Source: JABCZZ01 sp964454545 (GTDB lineage Bacteria; Pseudomonadota; Alphaproteobacteria; Rickettsiales; JABCZZ01). From it: a stretch of 57,844 nt of DNA. This document shows, piece after piece, positions 34,810-44,113 of this stretch. The stretch's first letter is position 1. Every line of letters begins with the position of its first letter. The notes under the pieces are model-generated. The model ran no database searches and was not told the origin of the DNA. It saw only the letters and a list, made by a program, of their open reading frames with translations. The position numbers were made by a program, and so were the translations under genes. The stretch spans positions 1-57,844 of the forward strand of contig CAYVTI010000011.1 of NCBI GenBank assembly GCA_964454545.1, read 5' to 3'.

Positions 34810-37205
34810 GATCCATTCACCTTTTCCTGGAATATCGGGAGCCATACATCAGGATTATCTCCATATTCCTTAAGTACCTCGTCCAGTATGTTAACGGTTT
34901 CCGCACGGCCCGAGAGCACACAGATGACATCCTCCATTCCTGACAGGTCTATCCTTGCAACCACGACATCTTTACCCTGCTTCACGAGGAAAAAGCGTGA
35001 CCCTGGGTCCGTTGTTTTCAGCAGATTGAACTCGCGCTCGGAAAGCATGAACGCCTTACGGTACACATCCGTTGCTTTCGGATTAGGCAGAAACAGCTGC
35101 GTGGCAGTTTGCTGAATCAGCGTATCGCTTATGGAGCTGTTGGTGGCATCTTCAACGCTTTGCGTAGCAAAAATCACCATCGCGTTAAGCTTACGTAGAG
35201 TTTTGAGCCAGTCCTTTATCTTGCTGGAAAAGATGGGGTTATCAATAAGTGCCCATGCTTCGTCAAGAACAATGACTGTCGGCGTTCCATCCAGTGAAAG
35301 GTTAATTTTATGGAACAAATATAACAGAACCGGAGCAAGCGTAGCTTTATTGCTCAGCACTGGCCCCATCTCAAACCCGAACACCGCCGCTTCATCGAAA
35401 TTAACCGTATCGTCGACGTTATCGAACAATTTGGCATATTGACCGCTGCCATGCCACATTTTCAGGCGGTTTGCGATGCTCCCCGGCATTTCAACACCAA
35501 AAAATGGGGCAATATTGCTTAATATGCGATCTTTCTGTGCAAGTTTGTAATTACCGGCAACCGCCTCCGTAACTTTTTCCATATCCTCCGCCGTAAATGG
35601 CTCGCCATTCACCGTAACCAGGGCTTTAAGCCACTCTCCGATAAAATTCCTGTTTTCCGTTGTATCGGGCAGCTGCAAGGGATTGAAGTTACATTTTTCC
35701 CCGGGTTCTATGATATTATAGGTCCCTTTCAAGGCACGTATAAAAATCTCGGCGCCGCGATCCTTATCGAAGAAGAACAGACGGCAACGAAATTTCTGCG
35801 CCTGCGCGCACAGGAAGTTCATCAGCACGGTCTTACCCGCTCCTGTAGGACCGATAATCGTTGTATGGCCGACATCGCGAAGATGGAAATTGAAAAAGTA
35901 AGGAGTGCCTGACGAAGTATCAAACACGGTAACCGCATCCCCCCAATGGTTACCGGCTATGCGTCCCGTAGGATAATTATGCAGCGAGGCGAACCCGGCA
36001 AGATTAAGCGTGCTTATTTCAGCCTTGCGCCCGACAAAGCTGAAATTCGCCGGAAACTGGGCCCAGAAACACTGCTCGAGAATCAGTTTCTCGCGTATCG
36101 GATTGATGCCTACGTTTATCAATTCCGAGGTCGCCATGGAGACGGCATCATCAAGACGGGCAAGGCTGTCTTCAAGGCACATAATCGTCCAGTGATGCTG
36201 CCCGAACGCGGCATGACCGCTTTGCGCCATATCAAGCGCGTCACTGATTTCCACCACCTGTGAAACAGCGGCATCATTGGATTGCATCATACGCCTCTGG
36301 CGAAGCTGCATCCTGCTGATACTGGTATTGCGGTTGGTAAACGTAAAAGACTGGCTGATAATAAATTCTACAGGCAATTGCAGAAATGCGTCCATAACCC
36401 CCGCTGCCGTGGCATTGGCATATTCCTTGATGCTGACTATGGCCGCATAGCGGGTTTTGGTAAGCCCGCGCATCTCTATGGCGTTCTTGCCGAAATACAT
36501 CCTCTGCATCATCAGGTTATGCGATATGTCGCCAGGCGTCACCTGCACAGGCTGCGTAATCCCGCAATTGGCAATCCTGCTCAAAAATTCCAGGGGTTCG
36601 GAAAATATCCCCCCGTCCCTCTCATACACAGTAAGCTGCCTTGCGCCGTAATCACGGAAGCTTGACAATACGCGGTGCGTGATCTCGGTCAGCTCCTTAT
36701 GCGCTTCACGCATGGTTTCCACTTTTGACGCTTTATTGGCGGTATCCGTCAGCTTCTGGAAATAATGCGCGAATATGGCAGCGCCCTGGGTATCCGCCTT
36801 GCGGATGATACTGATATAGAGTTCGTTGATATAAGAATCCTTGGAATGATGCTTGTGCTTCCATTTGTCATTGACCACACGCGCAAAGCCTGGTGGAAAA
36901 TCCCCTGCAGGAAACCCTCCCTTGCGGCGGCGGATGATGTGAAACCACATAGCATACCCGCCATCCGCCACGCTTTTGAAGAGCGAGTTACGCACCATCT
37001 TTTTCATATCCAGATCTTCATCGTCCGATGTCTCAAATGAAAATCCTTCGGCTTTCACAAACTGGATAAGCTCGCCCGCCTTGGTGATGATGGTTTCGTT
37101 GTCGTAATGGTGCTGATAGGGAAGAAAATTCGCCACTGAATATTCACGCTCGGAATAATAGTTTTTCGATGTGGTACGGCGTTTCAGTTTCATCTTCATC
37201 GACAT
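34806..37205 (-). CDS. virB4: Type IV secretion ATPase VirB4
   Basis: AAA+-type motor of the type IV secretion inner-membrane complex, 799 residues. The N-terminal CagE/TrbE-VirB4 domain (about 25-390) precedes the ATPase domain with Walker A GPTGAGKT (452-459), Walker B VIVLDEAWAL (about 660-669) and the downstream FATQSVEDA element. It follows virB3 by 9 bases and overlaps virB6-1 by 4. The length and order match Rickettsiales virB4-1-type genes. Confidence 0.97.
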   Translation of the reverse strand: MSMKMKLKRRTTSKNYYSEREYSVANFLPYQHHYDNETIITKAGELIQFVKAEGFSFETSDDEDLDMKKMVRNSLFKSVADGGYAMWFHIIRRRKGGFPAGDFPPGFARVVNDKWKHKHHSKDSYINELYISIIRKADTQGAAIFAHYFQKLTDTANKASKVETMREAHKELTEITHRVLSSFRDYGARQLTVYERDGGIFSEPLEFLSRIANCGITQPVQVTPGDISHNLMMQRMYFGKNAIEMRGLTKTRYAAIVSIKEYANATAAGVMDAFLQLPVEFIISQSFTFTNRNTSISRMQLRQRRMMQSNDAAVSQVVEISDALDMAQSGHAAFGQHHWTIMCLEDSLARLDDAVSMATSELINVGINPIREKLILEQCFWAQFPANFSFVGRKAEISTLNLAGFASLHNYPTGRIAGNHWGDAVTVFDTSSGTPYFFNFHLRDVGHTTIIGPTGAGKTVLMNFLCAQAQKFRCRLFFFDKDRGAEIFIRALKGTYNIIEPGEKCNFNPLQLPDTTENRNFIGEWLKALVTVNGEPFTAEDMEKVTEAVAGNYKLAQKDRILSNIAPFFGVEMPGSIANRLKMWHGSGQYAKLFDNVDDTVNFDEAAVFGFEMGPVLSNKATLAPVLLYLFHKINLSLDGTPTVIVLDEAWALIDNPIFSSKIKDWLKTLRKLNAMVIFATQSVEDATNSSISDTLIQQTATQLFLPNPKATDVYRKAFMLSEREFNLLKTTDPGSRFFLVKQGKDVVVARIDLSGMEDVICVLSGRAETVNILDEVLKEYGDNPDVWLPIFQEKVNGS

Positions 37206-37214
37206 AGGAACACC

Positions 37215-37517
37215 CTAAAAAATATCATAAGAGTTGGTGTATCCGTAAAAAGCACGGTTACGGCAACTCATTCCCTTACTTCCCCGCAACATTATCAGTT
37301 CAATAGCCAGCGGCTCCTTCATGCATAGCAGATAGCCTATAAGATGAACAATAGGCGCAAGAACGAACAGGGCAATAAAATTATTCGTGTTGATGAAAGT
37401 TATCAGACAGGTGAGGCCATTTAGCACAAAGTACATATAACTGACCCCCATGACCATCGGCGGGCGCGCAAGCCCCTGAAAAAGCGGATCTGCCTGGAGA
37501 CGTCCTGATTCAGACAT
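37215..37517 (-). CDS. virB3: Type IV secretion protein VirB3
   Basis: Small inner-membrane subunit that docks with VirB4. 100 residues with the family start (DPLFQGLARPPMVMGVSY) and two hydrophobic segments (about 22-40 and 47-64). It is the first gene of the virB3-virB4-virB6x4 operon. The upstream region (37518 onward) is AT-rich and should hold the operon promoter, though I could not fix the boxes. Confidence 0.94.
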   Translation of the reverse strand: MSESGRLQADPLFQGLARPPMVMGVSYMYFVLNGLTCLITFINTNNFIALFVLAPIVHLIGYLLCMKEPLAIELIMLRGSKGMSCRNRAFYGYTNSYDIF

Positions 37518-37752
37518 ATTACCCTCGCTGCAAATGTAGTGTTATAGGATTAGCGGACAGATAATAATATAGCATAAATTTGTTTCACTTTTTTGACAGC
37601 GGGTTACAAAAACATCCTTGGCTGGAGCTTTGTTTCAGGCACGCATACATACCCTACAACCCAATTATTAATTTTTTGTTAACAGTAGGGAGAAAATGAG
37701 GCGTTTTATAACATTAAAATGGGCTGCCCTGCTTTAACAGGCACATAAAGCG

Positions 37753-37778
37753 GGATTTGAAACACCCCCCTCAAATCC
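37753..37778. repeat. Short perfect hairpin upstream of a small ORF
   Basis: GGATTTGA (37753-37760) and TCAAATCC (37771-37778) form an 8-bp stem with a 10-base C-rich loop. It lies 11 bases ahead of the GGAGG at 37790. No T-run follows, so a leader structure is as likely as anything. Confidence 0.5.
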
Positions 37779-37801
37779 TGTCGATTACCGGAGGAATAGG
37801 C

Positions 37802-37900
37802 ATGGAGATCGTATCAGATTATTTTTTTAATTACTTTCATCATCCGATTCCGTCCTTTCATCTTTACGCATTGAAAGAAACGGATTTAGGAACATGCTAA
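37802..37900 (+). CDS. Possible small protein, 32 aa
   Basis: An ATG at 37802 is preceded by GGAGG (37790-37794) with 7-base spacing, the best ribosome site in the region. The frame encodes 32 residues, aromatic and histidine-rich (DYFFNYFHHPIPSFHLYA in the middle), ending at TAA 37900. The product is unrecognised and too short to judge by composition. It is kept as a candidate only. Confidence 0.3.
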   Translation: MEIVSDYFFNYFHHPIPSFHLYALKETDLGTC

Positions 37901-38013
37901 AAACTTAAACCTATAATCCCAAAAGGTCATTTGCTGGACTTATTTATGGTTATAAAAAACAAAGCTTGAATTAGAGTATTATATGTATAATATATTGTAA
38001 CATAACAATAAAA

Positions 38014-38088
38014 TGGCTGGGGTGCCAGGGATCGAACCTGGGAATGGTGGAATCAAAATCCACTGCCTTACCGCTTGGCTACACCCCA
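38014..38088 (-). tRNA. tRNA-Gln (anticodon TTG)
   Basis: A 75-base cloverleaf on the minus strand with encoded CCA (38014-38016) and discriminator G. Acceptor TGGGGTG pairs with CACCCCA; the D arm has AGCCAAGCGGTAAGGC; the anticodon stem GTGGA/TCCAC carries loop TTTTGAT (anticodon TTG); the T arm is CCAGGTTCGATCCCTGG. Confidence 0.96.
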
Positions 38089-38179
38089 ACGTGCGTGACG
38101 TTATAATAGCCATACGCCTGAAGTGGCAAGCATATTGTTAAAATTGTGGCCTATGGCAATTGGATAAACCAAGTGATGA

Positions 38180-38256
38180 TGGTCGGAGTGACAGGATTTG
38201 AACCTACGACCCCTGCGTCCCGAACGCAGTGCTCTACCAGGCTGAGCTACACTCCG
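38180..38256 (-). tRNA. tRNA-Pro (anticodon CGG)
   Basis: A 77-base cloverleaf on the minus strand with encoded CCA (38180-38182). Acceptor CGGAGTG pairs with CACTCCG; the anticodon stem CTGCG/CGCAG has loop TTCGGGA (anticodon CGG); the T arm has GTTCAAAT. It lies 91 bases upstream of tRNA-Gln on the same strand, with possible joint transcription. Confidence 0.96.
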
Positions 38257-38274
38257 ATGATATGAGGGCAGACC

Positions 38275-39276
38275 TCAATAAGCCCTTTGCACGCAAAAAT
38301 CAATAGTTTCGATAATCGCGTCCTTTTCCGCCGATGCGGGAAAGGGCGAAATAAGGCTGCGGGCCCTTTCGCAGTAGTTTTCAGCGACGGATATGGAATA
38401 GCTTATGGAGGCATATCTGCTTATTAACCCGATAGCCTGCTCCAGATCGCCATCGGCAAATTCCTGCTCCTCAAGGGTGCGTTTCCAGAACTTCCTTTCT
38501 GCTTCCGTGCCTTTCGCATAAGCATGGATAACCGGCAATGTGATCTTGCCATCGCGAAAATCGTCGCCGACGGATTTCCCAAGCTTCGCCTGCTCCGCCG
38601 CATAATCCAGGGCGTCATCCATAATCTGGAATGCGATTCCTAAAAACAGGCCGATTTCCCTCAATATCTTTTCTTCCTTTTTCCTGCCTGCGACCACCGC
38701 GCCAAGCTCACAGGCCGCAGCAAACAACGTGGCGGTTTTTGCCGTCACGACATCGATATATTGCTGCTCGGTCGTGGAAAGGTTATTGGCAGTCGTAAGC
38801 TGCAGGACCTCGCCCTGCGAAATGATGGCCGAGGCGTCCGAAAGAATTTTCAGCGCTTCCAGCGAACCGTCCGCAACCATTATCTGGAATGCGCGGCTTA
38901 AAAGGAAATCTCCTACCAGTACGCTTGACTTATTGCCCCATATCTCATTGGCGGTGGCATTTCCCCGCCGAAGCGTGCTTTCATCCACAACGTCATCATG
39001 CAGGAGCGTGGCCGTATGGATAAGTTCGATACAGGCGGCGAGCTGAATATGGCGATTCCCCTCATATTTGCACAGTTTCGCTGCAATCAGCGTAAGCGCC
39101 GGGCGCAGGCGCTTGCCACCCGCGGCGATGATATGCCGCGCCAGCAGAGGAATAAGGGGAACGCTGTTTTCAAGGCTGGTGATTATAACCTCGTTCACGC
39201 GCGCCAGATCGTCGCCGACTAAGGAATGCAGCGCATTAAGCGACGGCGAAGGTATAGAATATTTAAGGTTTTCCAT
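38275..39276 (-). CDS. ispB: Polyprenyl diphosphate synthase (octaprenyl type)
   Basis: Makes the long prenyl chain for ubiquinone. About 333 residues from the ATG at 39276. Both aspartate-rich motifs are present, LLHDDVVDE (first) and QIMDDALDYA (second), with GGKRLRPAL near residue 60. The longer frame start at 39387 would overlap the MurU-like gene by 56 bases and adds a non-homologous Arg-rich stretch. The exact chain length cannot be told from sequence. Confidence 0.92.
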   Translation of the reverse strand: MENLKYSIPSPSLNALHSLVGDDLARVNEVIITSLENSVPLIPLLARHIIAAGGKRLRPALTLIAAKLCKYEGNRHIQLAACIELIHTATLLHDDVVDESTLRRGNATANEIWGNKSSVLVGDFLLSRAFQIMVADGSLEALKILSDASAIISQGEVLQLTTANNLSTTEQQYIDVVTAKTATLFAAACELGAVVAGRKKEEKILREIGLFLGIAFQIMDDALDYAAEQAKLGKSVGDDFRDGKITLPVIHAYAKGTEAERKFWKRTLEEQEFADGDLEQAIGLISRYASISYSISVAENYCERARSLISPFPASAEKDAIIETIDFCVQRAY

Positions 39277-39331
39277 GCAGATGGCTTTTATCCGGTTGAG
39301 ACCCAACTGTCTATACCTATCATGGCTCTCA

Positions 39332-40060
39332 TTATATATCCTCACGAACCGTGATATGCTCCTCCGCAAGCGCTTTGCCTTTCTCATCGCCTACATTCAG
39401 CAATTCGCCGGTATGGATGACGGCTTTCAGCCGGGGAGGAGAAGCGTGAATAGCCTTGTCATAAAGTAGGTTAAGCGAGAACGCGCCCGTTGGGCAACCG
39501 GCGAAAATCCTTGGATGCAATATCTGCAGCCCCGTATATATGTAAGGCGCGGTTCCTTCCGGATCGCGGCGGATCAGGCTGCCCGCTTCATCCGCAAAAA
39601 AATCCCCTTTTCCTTCATAACCTACCGCATTTTTTGTCGGGTGGAGCAGCAAAAGCGCATCAAGCCCGTCATCCCAGTTCTGGGCAAGCAGCTTCAGAGC
39701 CGGGGCATCCTGCTCAAACCAGATCACATCGCTATTGACTGAGAAAAACGCTTCATTGCCAAAATGATGCAGGGCGTTTGCAATGCCGCCGCCGGTTTCC
39801 AGCCGCTCCTCCTCCCGCGAGAACAGGATCTGCAGCGACGTGCGCCTGCGCAGATAGGCTTCAAGCATGTCCGCTTTATAACATGTATTTACGACTACCT
39901 TTGTTACACCGGCTATCTCAAGCTGGTCGATGGCGCGGTCGATAAGCGCCCTGCCCGCTATTTCTATCATCGGCTTCGGTATCTTCTCGGTCAGGCTTCC
40001 CATGCGCTTTCCAAGACCTGCCGCCAGCACCATTGCCTGCGTGGGAGTTTTTTCAGACAT
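39332..40060 (-). CDS. murU: Nucleotidyltransferase, likely MurNAc-1-phosphate uridylyltransferase
   Basis: 242 residues with the sugar-nucleotidyltransferase signature MVLAAGLGKRM (10-20) followed by KIPKPMIEIAGRALI. The middle SVNSDVIWFEQDAPAL (metal-binding D in NSD) and LLLLHPTKNAVGYEGKGDF suit the MurU branch, which makes UDP-MurNAc from recycled MurNAc-1-P. In many Alphaproteobacteria it follows tsaE and amgK; here those two lie on the same strand about 6 kb upstream, with the cbb3 oxidase genes in between. Confidence 0.87.
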   Translation of the reverse strand: MSEKTPTQAMVLAAGLGKRMGSLTEKIPKPMIEIAGRALIDRAIDQLEIAGVTKVVVNTCYKADMLEAYLRRRTSLQILFSREEERLETGGGIANALHHFGNEAFFSVNSDVIWFEQDAPALKLLAQNWDDGLDALLLLHPTKNAVGYEGKGDFFADEAGSLIRRDPEGTAPYIYTGLQILHPRIFAGCPTGAFSLNLLYDKAIHASPPRLKAVIHTGELLNVGDEKGKALAEEHITVREDI

Positions 40061-40135
40061 ATTTACTTAAATAATACACAACTGAAAAAGATTGTTGCAT
40101 AACACGCTACGATATTTCAAACTCTTTCTTCATAT

Positions 40136-40873
40136 ATGTTACCCCACATGTTGCCTCACTGTCACGTAGCGCTTTTCAATTTCGGTAATCACACCTTAAC
40201 CGCCGCATTATTCTTAGGAGCTCTGGTAGGAAGTGTTTCCCATTGCGCAGGCATGTGCGGCCCGTTCGTCATCGCCCAGATTTCAGGGTTTTCCGCACCT
40301 GCGGGAAAGAATGCGGGAAGCTGGTACCGCGTGCTTCTTCTTCCCTACCATGCCGGACGCTTGACCACTTACACCTTGCTCGGTGTGCTGGCATCTGCCC
40401 TTTCCGCGCCTGTATTACATAAGCCCGCCTTCCATATTATCTCCAGCATGTTGCTGGTTCTGGCCGGGACATTATTTCTTGCATCTGCATTTTCGCAACT
40501 GGTGCCGTCAAAATATTTTAACTTTAATTTTAACTTGTGCGGCACCCCAACTTGGATTATGCAACTGATTGCTCCCTTGCTTCCTTCCCATTCACTTCTG
40601 GCAGGATATGTACTGGGAGTGCTGCTTGGTTTTTTACCCTGCGGGCTGGTTTATGCGGCAATCATGGCCGTTGCAGCGACAGGCAATATTCTCGCTGCTG
40701 CGGCAGGCATGATAGCGTTTTCCGCAGGGACCATGCCAATGCTCATGGTAATAAGCCTCGGCGGAAAGATGGCACTTAAAAGACAGTATGTGTGGTTAAA
40801 GCCGGCAATGGCGATTTTGATGGTGGTGAACAGTATGATGCTTTTTATAATGGCAGGAAGAGGATTTGTATGA
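40136..40873 (+). CDS. DsbD_2/TauE-SafE-like membrane protein of the cbb3 locus
   Basis: 245 residues, about six or seven transmembrane helices. The N-terminal motif GSVSHCAGMCGPFV (about 32-45) is the CxxxC-type hallmark of the cytochrome-c-biogenesis-like membrane family found beside cco genes, and PCGLVYAA lies near residue 175. Homologs are labelled sulfite exporter or copper/heme handling proteins in oxidase loci. Its TGA overlaps the ccoN ATG (ATGA), so it is coupled to oxidase synthesis. A role in copper delivery or heme maturation is inferred. Confidence 0.85.
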   Translation: MLPHMLPHCHVALFNFGNHTLTAALFLGALVGSVSHCAGMCGPFVIAQISGFSAPAGKNAGSWYRVLLLPYHAGRLTTYTLLGVLASALSAPVLHKPAFHIISSMLLVLAGTLFLASAFSQLVPSKYFNFNFNLCGTPTWIMQLIAPLLPSHSLLAGYVLGVLLGFLPCGLVYAAIMAVAATGNILAAAAGMIAFSAGTMPMLMVISLGGKMALKRQYVWLKPAMAILMVVNSMMLFIMAGRGFV

Positions 40874-42321
40874 GCAATTCCATTTCAACCGCCTCTCCCC
40901 GTTATAACGATGACATCGTCAAAATGTTCACTGTTGCAGCCTTTTTATGGGCTGCTTTCGGCATGTGCATGGGGGTGTTCATCGCTTCACAACTTGCATT
41001 TCCTCACCTTAATTTCGAAGAATATTTCTCCTTCGGCCGCCTGCGCCCGGCTCACACCACCGGAGTTATCTTCGGTTTCGCCGGAAATGTTCTTTTCGCC
41101 ACCAGCTTTTTTGTAGTTCAGCGCACCTGCCGCACACGGCTCTGGGGAGAAAAACTGTTGCCCTATACGTTTTGGGGATATCAGGCATTCATCATTATGG
41201 CGATAACCGGTTATATTTTTGGCATCAACCAGAGCAAGGAATATGCGGAACCTGAATGGTATGCCGACATATGGCTTACCGTCGTCTGGATGTCCTACCT
41301 GACTATTTACATGATGACGCTCAGGAACCGCGAAGAGCCGCATATTTATGTCGCGAACTGGTTTTTCCTCAGCTTCATTATCACCGTCGCCATCCTTCAT
41401 ATCTTCAATAACCTGGCGCTTCCGGTTTCACTCCATTCCACCAAGAGCTACTCGGTCGCAAGCGGCGTGCAGGGCGCCATGACCCAATGGTGGTATGGCC
41501 ATAATATGATAGGCTTCTTTCTGACGGCAGGCTTTCTTGGCATCATGTATTACTACGTACCCAAGCAGGCGAACCGCCCGATTTATTCCTACCGCCTGTC
41601 CATCATCCATTTCTGGTCACTGATTTTCATTTATATATGGGTTGGATCACACCATCTCCTTTTCACTGCCCTGCCCGACTGGGCGCAGACGCTCGGCATG
41701 ACCTTTTCCATCATGCTCTGGATGCCATCATGGGGAGGCATGATCAACGGAATGATGACGCTGAACGGCGTGTGGTACAAGCTACGCCAGGATCCCGTGC
41801 TGCAGTTCCTTATCATTGCGCTGGCGTTCTACGGCATGAGCACATTTGAGGGGCCGGTTCTCGCCATCAAGGAAGTAAATGCGCTCGCGCATTATACCGA
41901 TTGGATTATCGGGCATGTGCATTCCGGCGCCCTTGGGTGGGTTGCATTTATCAGTTTTGGCGCGCTTTATTATATGGTGCCGGTACTGTGGAAAAAACCC
42001 GGGATGTATTCGACACGCCTCATAAGTATCCATTTATGGACGGCGACTCTGGGGATTGTGCTGTACATCGTCGCCATGTGGTGCGCTGGTATCACACACG
42101 GTCTGATGGCGCGTGAATATGATAGCAATGGCTTCCTTGTGCATTCATTCGTGGAAATCGTGCAGGCGATGCATCCCTATTACGTCATGCGGGCTCTTGG
42201 CGGCGTGCTGTTCGTGACAGGGTTGTTCATCATGCTTTATAACGTATGGAAAACCATCCACGGTGAGATTGAAACGGAAAGGGAGAAAGCGGGCGCTCAA
42301 TCCGGAGAGGCATTCGCATGA
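40870..42321 (+). CDS. ccoN: cbb3-type cytochrome c oxidase subunit I
   Basis: Catalytic heme-copper subunit, 483 residues from the ATG at 40870. The longer frame start at 40792 is internal to the upstream gene. About 12 transmembrane segments. Typical elements: RPAHTTGVIFGFAGN, QWWYGHNMIGFFLT, the conserved histidine pair WVGSHHLLFTALP (heme-copper site), and WIIGHVHSGALGW with metal-ligand histidines. It overlaps ccoO by 4 bases. The oxidase works at low oxygen with high affinity. Confidence 0.97.
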   Translation: MSNSISTASPRYNDDIVKMFTVAAFLWAAFGMCMGVFIASQLAFPHLNFEEYFSFGRLRPAHTTGVIFGFAGNVLFATSFFVVQRTCRTRLWGEKLLPYTFWGYQAFIIMAITGYIFGINQSKEYAEPEWYADIWLTVVWMSYLTIYMMTLRNREEPHIYVANWFFLSFIITVAILHIFNNLALPVSLHSTKSYSVASGVQGAMTQWWYGHNMIGFFLTAGFLGIMYYYVPKQANRPIYSYRLSIIHFWSLIFIYIWVGSHHLLFTALPDWAQTLGMTFSIMLWMPSWGGMINGMMTLNGVWYKLRQDPVLQFLIIALAFYGMSTFEGPVLAIKEVNALAHYTDWIIGHVHSGALGWVAFISFGALYYMVPVLWKKPGMYSTRLISIHLWTATLGIVLYIVAMWCAGITHGLMAREYDSNGFLVHSFVEIVQAMHPYYVMRALGGVLFVTGLFIMLYNVWKTIHGEIETEREKAGAQSGEAFA

Positions 42322-43073
42322 TGGATCATGGTAAAATAGAAAAGAACTCTATTCTGCTGCTCATACTGACGATCGTCGCGGTTTCCATCGGAGGCATGGT
42401 GGAAATCCTGCCTTTGTTCCGAATCGAAACGACCATCGAGCCAGTCAAGGGAATACGCCCTTACACGCCGCTGGAGCTCGCCGGACAGAATATCTACATA
42501 CGTGAAAACTGTGCTGTCTGCCATAGCCAGCAGATCCGTTCCTTGCGCGATGACGTGGCGCGTTATGGACATTATTCGCTCGCCGCCGAAAGCATGTATG
42601 ATCATCCATTCCTGTGGGGTTCCAAGCGCATCGGCCCCGATCTGGCGCGCGTCGGCGGAAAGTATTCGGATGCATGGCATGTTTCTCACCTGATGGATCC
42701 GCGTTCGGTTGTTCCGGAATCCGTCATGCCCACTTACAGCTTCCTGATGAGGCGCGGTGTAGACCTGACTGACATCTCCGATCATCTGAGAACGCTGCGC
42801 AAACTTGGCGTGCCTTATACCAAGGAAATGATTGAGAACGCCTATAACGACGCCATAACGCAGGCAAACCCTGATGCGGATTCTACAGGGCTTAAAAAAC
42901 GTTACGGGGATAAACTTAATATCCGCGATTTTGACGGACAGCCGCAATTCGTATCGGAAATGGACGCCCTGATTGCTTACCTGCAGCAGCTTGGAACTCA
43001 GGTGGATTTCAAGACTTATAATCCGGACATGGATCCGCGTGATAAGATAGATACGCCAGAGAGAGGCAAATAA
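42318..43073 (+). CDS. ccoO: cbb3-type cytochrome c oxidase subunit II
   Basis: Membrane-anchored monoheme cytochrome c, 251 residues. One N-terminal helix (about 11-32), then the heme c motif C65-A-V-C68-H69 in ENCAVCHSQQIR, RIGPDLARVGGKYSD, and the VVPESVMPTYSFL methionine region. The C-terminal EMDALIAYLQQLGTQ is typical. It is translated in overlap with ccoN and followed closely by ccoQ. Confidence 0.97.
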   Translation: MMDHGKIEKNSILLLILTIVAVSIGGMVEILPLFRIETTIEPVKGIRPYTPLELAGQNIYIRENCAVCHSQQIRSLRDDVARYGHYSLAAESMYDHPFLWGSKRIGPDLARVGGKYSDAWHVSHLMDPRSVVPESVMPTYSFLMRRGVDLTDISDHLRTLRKLGVPYTKEMIENAYNDAITQANPDADSTGLKKRYGDKLNIRDFDGQPQFVSEMDALIAYLQQLGTQVDFKTYNPDMDPRDKIDTPERGK

Positions 43074-43074
43074 A

Positions 43075-43233
43075 ATGATAGACTGGCTTACCGACAACTC
43101 TGGCACTATTATAACTGTCGTTTTCTTTGTTGCGTTCGTTTCCATTTCGTTATGGGCATATATCCCCTCGAACAAAAACAAACTGCAGGATCGGGCTATG
43201 ATTCCTTTTCAGGAGGAGCGCAGGAATGGCTAA
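43075..43233 (+). CDS. ccoQ: cbb3-type oxidase small subunit CcoQ
   Basis: A 52-residue single-helix protein (MIDWLTDNSGTIITVVFFVA start; hydrophobic 11-31; end PFQEERRNG). It lies between ccoO (1 base after its stop) and ccoP (8-base overlap), exactly where ccoQ/fixQ belongs. CcoQ stabilises the oxidase complex. WAYIPSNK after the helix resembles the family pattern WAYxPxxK. Confidence 0.88.
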   Translation: MIDWLTDNSGTIITVVFFVAFVSISLWAYIPSNKNKLQDRAMIPFQEERRNG

Positions 43234-44101
43234 GAAAATCGAGAAAGACGAGATAAGCGGCGCGGAAACCACAGGACATGAATGGGACGGCATAAAAGAG
43301 CTTAACAAGCCTGCGCCGCGCTGGTGGCTGGTGGTTTTCATCCTCGCCGTAATATGGGCATTTTGCTACTGGATATTCTTCCCGTCATGGCCGGTTCCGG
43401 GCGGAAATTTACGCGGTTTACTTAAATGGACCGAGCATCGAGAACTGGCAAAGGAACAGAAGGAAATTGACGCCATACAGGAAAAATACCAGGCGAAGAT
43501 CCATAATGCCACCGTGCAGGAAATTCAGAACGACACCGATTTATATGAATTCGCCCGCTCCGCAGGCGCGGCAGCTTTCAAGCAGAACTGCACCGCCTGC
43601 CACGGCACCGGCGCACAAGGCGGCAAGGGTTTCCCCAACCTGAATGACGACGACTGGCTGTGGGGAGGAAAGCTTGAAGATATCTATAAAACAATCAAAG
43701 TCGGCGTGCGTTCCACCCATCCGGCAACACGTACATCCCAGATGCCCGCCTTCGGGCGCGACGGCATACTGAACGGAGAGCAGATTTCGGACGTGGCCGA
43801 ATACGTGCAGAAACTCCATGAAGGCGATAAGGCGGAAAAGACCGCCGCCTATGTGCGCGGCAAAGGGATATTTACAACCAATTGCGCAGTCTGCCACGGT
43901 AAGGACGGCGAAGGCAGCCACGCCGTGGGCGCTCCGCGCCTCAATGACGATATATGGTTGTATGGCGGCGACAAGGCGACTATTATCGAAACCATTACTT
44001 ACGCTCGCGCTGGTGTGATGCCGACATGGGAAAAGCGCCTGGGCGACGATACGGTCAAGGAACTTGCCATTTATATTCATTCGCTCGGCGGAGGGGAATA
44101 G
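43226..44101 (+). CDS. ccoP: cbb3-type cytochrome c oxidase subunit III (diheme)
   Basis: Diheme cytochrome c that feeds electrons into CcoO/CcoN. 291 residues: a transmembrane helix (about 33-51), then two heme c sites, C122-T-A-C125-H126 and C220-A-V-C223-H224, each followed by a PxLNDDxWL/W-type stretch. The ATG at 43226 overlaps ccoQ. The N-terminus (ETTGHEWDGIKELNKPAPRW) is the usual CcoP start. Confidence 0.97.
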   Translation: MAKKIEKDEISGAETTGHEWDGIKELNKPAPRWWLVVFILAVIWAFCYWIFFPSWPVPGGNLRGLLKWTEHRELAKEQKEIDAIQEKYQAKIHNATVQEIQNDTDLYEFARSAGAAAFKQNCTACHGTGAQGGKGFPNLNDDDWLWGGKLEDIYKTIKVGVRSTHPATRTSQMPAFGRDGILNGEQISDVAEYVQKLHEGDKAEKTAAYVRGKGIFTTNCAVCHGKDGEGSHAVGAPRLNDDIWLYGGDKATIIETITYARAGVMPTWEKRLGDDTVKELAIYIHSLGGGE

Positions 44102-44113
44102 AGGTAATTGAAT

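Larger units (their letters stand above)
37518..38013. other. Gene-poor region upstream of virB3
   Basis: About 500 bases of AT-rich DNA between virB3 and tRNA-Gln. It contains a short hairpin (37753-37778), a possible 32-codon gene with a strong ribosome site (37802-37900) and a 13-codon frame (37694 region, AGGGAG ahead of an ATG). No longer gene is seen. Confidence 0.5.
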
